Assembly (NCBI GenBank): GCA_025612245.1
Contig: JAAXKQ010000004.1
Location: 124,001-188,000 of the forward strand
DNA: 64,000 nt
DNA from: Ignavibacteria bacterium
GTDB taxonomy: Bacteria; Bacteroidota; Ignavibacteria; Ignavibacteriales; SURF-24
Direction of reading: 5' to 3'
Below are positions 60,355 through 64,000 of this stretch, in pieces. The notes under the pieces are model-generated. The model was not told the DNA's origin. It saw nothing but the letters and a program-made list of their open reading frames with translations, and searched no databases. Both the position numbers and the translations under genes were made by a program. Numbering within the stretch: position 1 is the stretch's first letter; every line of letters starts with the position of its first letter.

Positions 60355-61749
60355 TTAACCATTAAAATAAATTGAGAATGTGGTGCCCTCTCCGGGCCGG
60401 CTTTCGACATTAAGGAAGAGCTTCTGGAGGTCTGAGAGCCTTTTTACAATTGCAAGTCCCAGTCCGTTTCCGCTGATAAGTGAGCTGTGCGACTCTTCGA
60501 CGCGGTAGAAACGGTCGAAAATTTTTTCAATTTCTTCTTTTTCTATCCCGATGCCGCAATCCCGTATGATGCAGACGGCTTTGCCATTTTCATTTTTGAG
60601 CGTAATCTCTATGGCTTTGCCTTCTTCGGAATACTTTATAGAGTTGGAGATTATGTTCTCCAGAATTATCTCCAGCATTGCCGGGTCGGCATTTGCAAAG
60701 ATGGGTGTTTTGTTTTCAAAGCTTACAGGTATTCTTTTGGCATTTATCTGGTGCTGCATTCTGAGGATTATCTTTTCCAGGGTTTCGGCAATATTCAATT
60801 TCTGCGTATGCGGCTGAATTTTTCCGCTCTCATATCGTGCCAGCATTAAAAGCTGTTCAACCAGGTTTGCCATGCGGTTAACTTCACTAATGCAGTATTT
60901 AATCTTTGCTTCGTACTGTTCCGTGCTCCTGGGCTTTCTTATTAAAACCTCAAGCGTGCCTTTTATTACGGCAAGAGGGGTGCGGAGTTCATGTGAGGCA
61001 TCGGAAGTAAACTGCTTTTCCCTTAAGACCGCATCCTGCAGGCGGTCGAGAAGATTATTGATCGTATATGTAAGGGTATAGAGCTCATCCTTGTGAAGCG
61101 GGAGCTCAATTCTTTCGTCGATATTTTCTTTTGTGATCTTTTCAGCCGTTGAAATTACGGTGTTAATAGGGGAAATGCTCTTGCCCGCAATAAATTTTGT
61201 GATAAAATAAAGGAATATCAGTACCAGTGGAATTGCCACGAATAAAACGTTGCGCAGGTTTCTTAAGACAAGTGCCGATTCCTCAAGAGGAATTGCGATA
61301 ATAAGATATCCAAGCGTGAGGCCCGAGGGGTTCTGAATAGGGATTTGCGCCTGCCTTATAGGGGCACCTGAAAGCATGCCGTCGAAAAACGTTTTATTCT
61401 TAAAGGCAGGATAGAACTTCAGTTTTCCGTAAAGCAGGTTGCCGGTCTTTTTGATGAGGCTGCCTTTAATATCGACTATCTGGACGAAAGTAGGGTTTAC
61501 CTCTATCTGCCTGTGCTCCTTTTCCATCCATTCATCTGAATTTGTAATTACAAAGCGGTCGTTGAGTATGACAAGATTCCTGTGGACTTCGACCGACTCG
61601 GCATCGAGGTCCGAATCCAGGTGGCTGAAGACCGTATTATAGACGACAAGATATATAGTCGTAAAGAGTAATGTAATCAGTACGGCCGTTGCCATCATAA
61701 AAAAGAAAGCAATTCTGTTCTTAAGACTTAAGTTATTCTTCACGTGCAA
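60355..61749 (-). CDS. Two-component sensor histidine kinase (OmpR-type partner)
   Basis: 464 residues. Two membrane helices (about 12-33, FFMMATAVLITLLFTTIYLV, and about 165-187, VLFVAIPLVLIFLYFITKFI) enclose a ~130-residue periplasmic sensor. HAMP-like linker, then HisKA with phospho-His in DASHELRTPLAVIKG, HATPase with IISNSIKYSEEGK, RDCGIGIEKEEIE and SGNGLGLAIVKRL. Its start overlaps the response regulator by 17 bases, so both are translated together. Signal unknown. Confidence 0.92.
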   Translation of the reverse strand: MHVKNNLSLKNRIAFFFMMATAVLITLLFTTIYLVVYNTVFSHLDSDLDAESVEVHRNLVILNDRFVITNSDEWMEKEHRQIEVNPTFVQIVDIKGSLIKKTGNLLYGKLKFYPAFKNKTFFDGMLSGAPIRQAQIPIQNPSGLTLGYLIIAIPLEESALVLRNLRNVLFVAIPLVLIFLYFITKFIAGKSISPINTVISTAEKITKENIDERIELPLHKDELYTLTYTINNLLDRLQDAVLREKQFTSDASHELRTPLAVIKGTLEVLIRKPRSTEQYEAKIKYCISEVNRMANLVEQLLMLARYESGKIQPHTQKLNIAETLEKIILRMQHQINAKRIPVSFENKTPIFANADPAMLEIILENIISNSIKYSEEGKAIEITLKNENGKAVCIIRDCGIGIEKEEIEKIFDRFYRVEESHSSLISGNGLGLAIVKRLSDLQKLFLNVESRPGEGTTFSIYFNG

Positions 61750-62404
61750 TGTAACCTGCGCCTCTTACGGTATGAATAAAACTTTTGCCGCTTCCAGCTT
61801 CGTCGAGCTTTTTTCTGAGGAAGTTAATATAGACGTCGATAACCGAGGTATCGGCCTCAAAGTGGATATCCCATACGTGTTCAATTATCCGGGTCCTGGT
61901 GCAGACTTTTCCTTTATTCCTGATGAGGAATTCCAGAAGTGCGAACTCTTTCTGTGTCAATAGCACTTCTTTTGAACCCTTAAAGACCTGGTGTGTATCC
62001 GGGTTAAGTTCAATGCTGCCAAGCTTAAGTACAGAATCCTCGCTGTCCTTAGGCCTTAGCTGCACGCGGATGCGAGCCAGGAGCTCCTCGAACTCGAAAG
62101 GTTTGCGGATGTAATCGTTTGCCCCGCTTTCGAGCCCAAAGACGGCATCCTGCGCTGTATCTTTTGCCGTAAGGAAAATAATGGGTGTGAGGCTTTTGGA
62201 TTTGCGGAGCTGGCGGCAGAGTTCAATTCCGCTTATTCCGGGGAGCATCCAGTCCAGCAGTATCAGGTCGTAGTCGTTCACTTCTGCCATCCGGAGGCCC
62301 GACCTGCCCTCCAAGGCAACATCCACGGCAAAGGATTCCTCTTCAAGGCCGTCTTTCAGGAATTCAGCAATTCCTTTTTCATCTTCTACAACCAGGACTC
62401 TCAT
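61733..62404 (-). CDS. OmpR/PhoB-family response regulator
   Basis: 223 residues from ATG 62404, preferred over the TTG at 62413 because GGAG at the ribosome site is too close to the latter. Receiver domain: VLVVEDEKGIAEF, phospho-Asp at about 51 in LILLDWMLPG, and conserved LTAKD. DNA-binding winged helix (about 125-223; ELNPDTHQVFKGSKEVLLTQ, LEFLIRNKGKVCTRTRIIEH, DVYINFLRKKLDEAG). It pairs with the overlapping histidine kinase. Upstream is the DUF2231 gene, 31 bases away and probably in the same operon. Confidence 0.94.
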   Translation of the reverse strand: MRVLVVEDEKGIAEFLKDGLEEESFAVDVALEGRSGLRMAEVNDYDLILLDWMLPGISGIELCRQLRKSKSLTPIIFLTAKDTAQDAVFGLESGANDYIRKPFEFEELLARIRVQLRPKDSEDSVLKLGSIELNPDTHQVFKGSKEVLLTQKEFALLEFLIRNKGKVCTRTRIIEHVWDIHFEADTSVIDVYINFLRKKLDEAGSGKSFIHTVRGAGYIAREE

Positions 62405-62435
62405 AATGTTCAACGCTCCGTGATTATAGGATCAT

Positions 62436-62915
62436 TTATTCTTTTTCGGAATCTCCGGCACCCGAATCAAAGCCAAGGTTGAACTGAACGCCGGCAGCGT
62501 GCCTGAATACCAGGTCACCCCCGTAGTACCCGGTCCTGGCAATTGCCAGAACGCCCAGAAGGAAGAGTACCAGTGCAGCGTACTTAAATCCGCCCTGGTA
62601 TTTTTTTGTTGCCACGAGGGCAATTCTTACAACAGCAGTAATGACCATGAGCCAGAGTGCAAGCTCTGCGGCTCCCTCGTGTGTTTCAAGGGCCTGTTTA
62701 AGTGTTCCGGCCTCAGTAATGCCGCTTCCGGCGGATGTGCCGGAAAAAAAAGCTGCCACTACACCGAGCGTGCCAAGTATAAGCAGGTAAAAGCCCGCGG
62801 TGCTGAAGAATTCCTTTTTTACGAAAAGGCTGATTGCATCGAATAAAAATCCAACTATGATCAATGCAATGGGGAAGTGAACTATCATCGGATGAAGGTG
62901 CGATGTTTCAAACAT
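62436..62915 (-). CDS. DUF2231 membrane protein
   Basis: 159 residues with four hydrophobic segments and the DUF2231 pattern HPMIVHFPIALIIVGFLFDA at the N-terminus, LALWLMVITAVVRIALV in the middle, and TGYYGGDLVFRHAAGVQFN near the C-terminus. The histidine pair HPMIVHFP and late H suggest haem or redox-linked membrane proteins, but no function is established. An A GGATCC region with GGAGG at the end precedes the ATG. First gene of the operon with the two-component pair, so it may be a sensed or regulated partner. Confidence 0.85.
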   Translation of the reverse strand: MFETSHLHPMIVHFPIALIIVGFLFDAISLFVKKEFFSTAGFYLLILGTLGVVAAFFSGTSAGSGITEAGTLKQALETHEGAAELALWLMVITAVVRIALVATKKYQGGFKYAALVLFLLGVLAIARTGYYGGDLVFRHAAGVQFNLGFDSGAGDSEKE

Positions 62916-63120
62916 GGGATCCTCCTTTAATGGTTTTAATTTAAGGTAAAAACGGATTCTTAAATATCCCTAAGGAGAATCTTAAAATTTGATTAAAAAC
63001 GCCCCCGGTAATTCCCGTGCAACATAAGCCTCTTTCAGTTAAAAGATAGCTCATAAGGGTATAAATATCAAATTTCAGTGCAAGGACGGCTGAATTTGTC
63101 TTAAAGGGGGTAAAAACAGA

Positions 63121-63155
63121 AATGCCCGCGCGGGGAAAAACCCCCGGCGGGCATT
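63121..63155 (-). terminator. Terminator of argH
   Basis: AATGCCCGC (63121-63129) pairs with GCGGGCATT (63147-63155), with an inner GGGG-AAAAA-CCCC hairpin; on the minus strand it is followed by TCTGTTTTTA. It is the only feature seen in the 273-base gap 62916-63188. Confidence 0.75.
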
Positions 63156-63188
63156 TATCGATCTATATTGAAAGATAATTATTTCTAA

Positions 63189-64000
63189 TTACCTGTTTAA
63201 TTTCTTCTTCCAGAAATTTACCTGTTCTTCAACAAGCGCAGGGTTCGGTGAGCCGAAGGTTTTCTTTCTTTCCAGGGCAGAACTGATGTTAAGGCATTCA
63301 AGCGCAGAGGCGTCGAAAACAGGGTTTATCGTCTTCATCTCTTCAACTGAAATATTCTCAAAGTTTACTGCCTTATTCTCTGCATACTTTACGAGCTCCC
63401 CGACAATCTTATGGGCCTCCCTGAAGGGGATTCCCTTCATTACAAGCCAGTCGGCCAGGTCAGTTGCAAGCGAGAAGTCGCCTTTTAGTTCACCAGGAAA
63501 TCTTGCGGTGTTGACTTCCATTGTTTCCACCATTTTCCCAGCCAAGAGAAGACTGTGCAGGTATGTCTCGTAGGAATCGAATACGGGTTCCTTATCCTCC
63601 TGCAGGTCGCGGTTGTAGCTCAAAGGAAGTCCCTTCAATGTTGCAAGAAGAGAAACCTGGTTGCCGAAGACCCGTCCGGATTTACCCCGTGTAAGCTCGG
63701 CCATGTCGGGATTTTTTTTCTGCGGCATTAAAGAAGAGCCCGTGGAATATTTATCCGAAAGCCTGATGAATTTCCATTCGGAAGTAGACCAAAGGACAAT
63801 CTCCTCGGCAAGGCGGCTTAAGTGCATCATTCCTGTAGAGCAGGCATTCAGAAAGTCCAGAAGAAAATCCCTGTCGGAAACCGCATCGAGTGCGTTTCTG
63901 CACGGCTCCTCAAAGCCCAGGAGCTCAGTCGTAAGATGCCTGTCCAGAGGAAGTGTCGATCCGGCAAGGGCGCCTGAGCCCAGGGGAAGCTTGTTTGCCC
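63189..64000 (-). CDS. argH: Argininosuccinate lyase, C-terminal part (gene continues beyond window)
   Basis: The frame is open from the right edge (63998) down to the stop at 63189; about 269 residues are visible and the N-terminus lies outside. ArgH splits argininosuccinate into arginine and fumarate, the last step of arginine synthesis. The edge of the window reads NKLPLGSGALAGS, a typical block; the superfamily signature GSSLMPQKKNPDMAEL is in the middle, with the lyase catalytic Ser in GSS. Then LKGLPLSYNRDLQEDKEPVF and the C-terminal helical PFREAHKIVGELVKYAE. No arg neighbour is seen. A terminator follows. Confidence 0.96.
   Translation of the reverse strand, partial: ANKLPLGSGALAGSTLPLDRHLTTELLGFEEPCRNALDAVSDRDFLLDFLNACSTGMMHLSRLAEEIVLWSTSEWKFIRLSDKYSTGSSLMPQKKNPDMAELTRGKSGRVFGNQVSLLATLKGLPLSYNRDLQEDKEPVFDSYETYLHSLLLAGKMVETMEVNTARFPGELKGDFSLATDLADWLVMKGIPFREAHKIVGELVKYAENKAVNFENISVEEMKTINPVFDASALECLNISSALERKKTFGSPNPALVEEQVNFWKKKLNR

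Overview
The window looks like the chromosome of a member of the Ignavibacteria (Bacteroidota/Chlorobiota side). The evidence is a C-terminal type IX secretion sorting domain with the NYPNPFNPETTIRYS signature on a carboxypeptidase, a second PNPFN-ending secreted metalloprotease, a UpxY-type NusG paralogue, weak Shine-Dalgarno sites with several TTG/GTG starts, and a moderately A+T-rich sequence. I see no rRNA, tRNA or CRISPR array. The organism name is an inference.

Layout. 1-5.6 kb: RNA and translation genes (ribF end, rpsO, pnp, dusB, rng). 5.9-16 kb: central metabolism and envelope (transaldolase/FSA, gcvT, comB, ftsK, lolA, a flippase-like membrane protein, a small beta-barrel, uppP, a lipoprotein cyclophilin, holA). 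16.2-17.5 kb: ECF sigma and membrane anti-sigma pair. 17.7-21 kb: sugar permease, ROK kinase and L-2-hydroxyglutarate oxidase. 21.2-29.4 kb: hybrid histidine kinase, NusG paralogue, B12 radical SAM enzyme, YhaM-like nuclease, sirtuin, rpsT and a GlmU-like sugar nucleotidyltransferase.

29.4-36.3 kb is an accessory island unlike the rest. It is A+T-rich, gappy and full of broken genes: a headless PAS fragment, an XRE/ImmA-IrrE/PIN three-gene module, an intact hicB beside a frameshifted hicA, a second hicB scar, the last 52 codons of a type I methyltransferase (hsdM), an intact SEFIR-domain protein (candidate anti-phage effector), and an EEP-family gene whose 3' end is overwritten by a short GC-rich repeat. 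Two ~80-bp direct repeats flank hicAB. This is the most unusual part of the window and reads as a turnover site for defence and toxin-antitoxin genes.

36.3-64 kb returns to core genes: glutamate dehydrogenase, bamD, a thioesterase, two secreted proteins (FG-GAP/VCBS repeats; MXAN_6640-type metalloprotease), a compact System I cytochrome c maturation operon ccmABCDEF with a CXXXY-type CcmE, a secreted M14 carboxypeptidase, a secreted GH13 amylase, a three-domain GH18/deacetylase/GT2 membrane enzyme, a PAS histidine kinase, an exported rubrerythrin lacking one rubredoxin cysteine, a DUF2231/response regulator/histidine kinase operon on the minus strand, and the 3' part of argH running off the end.
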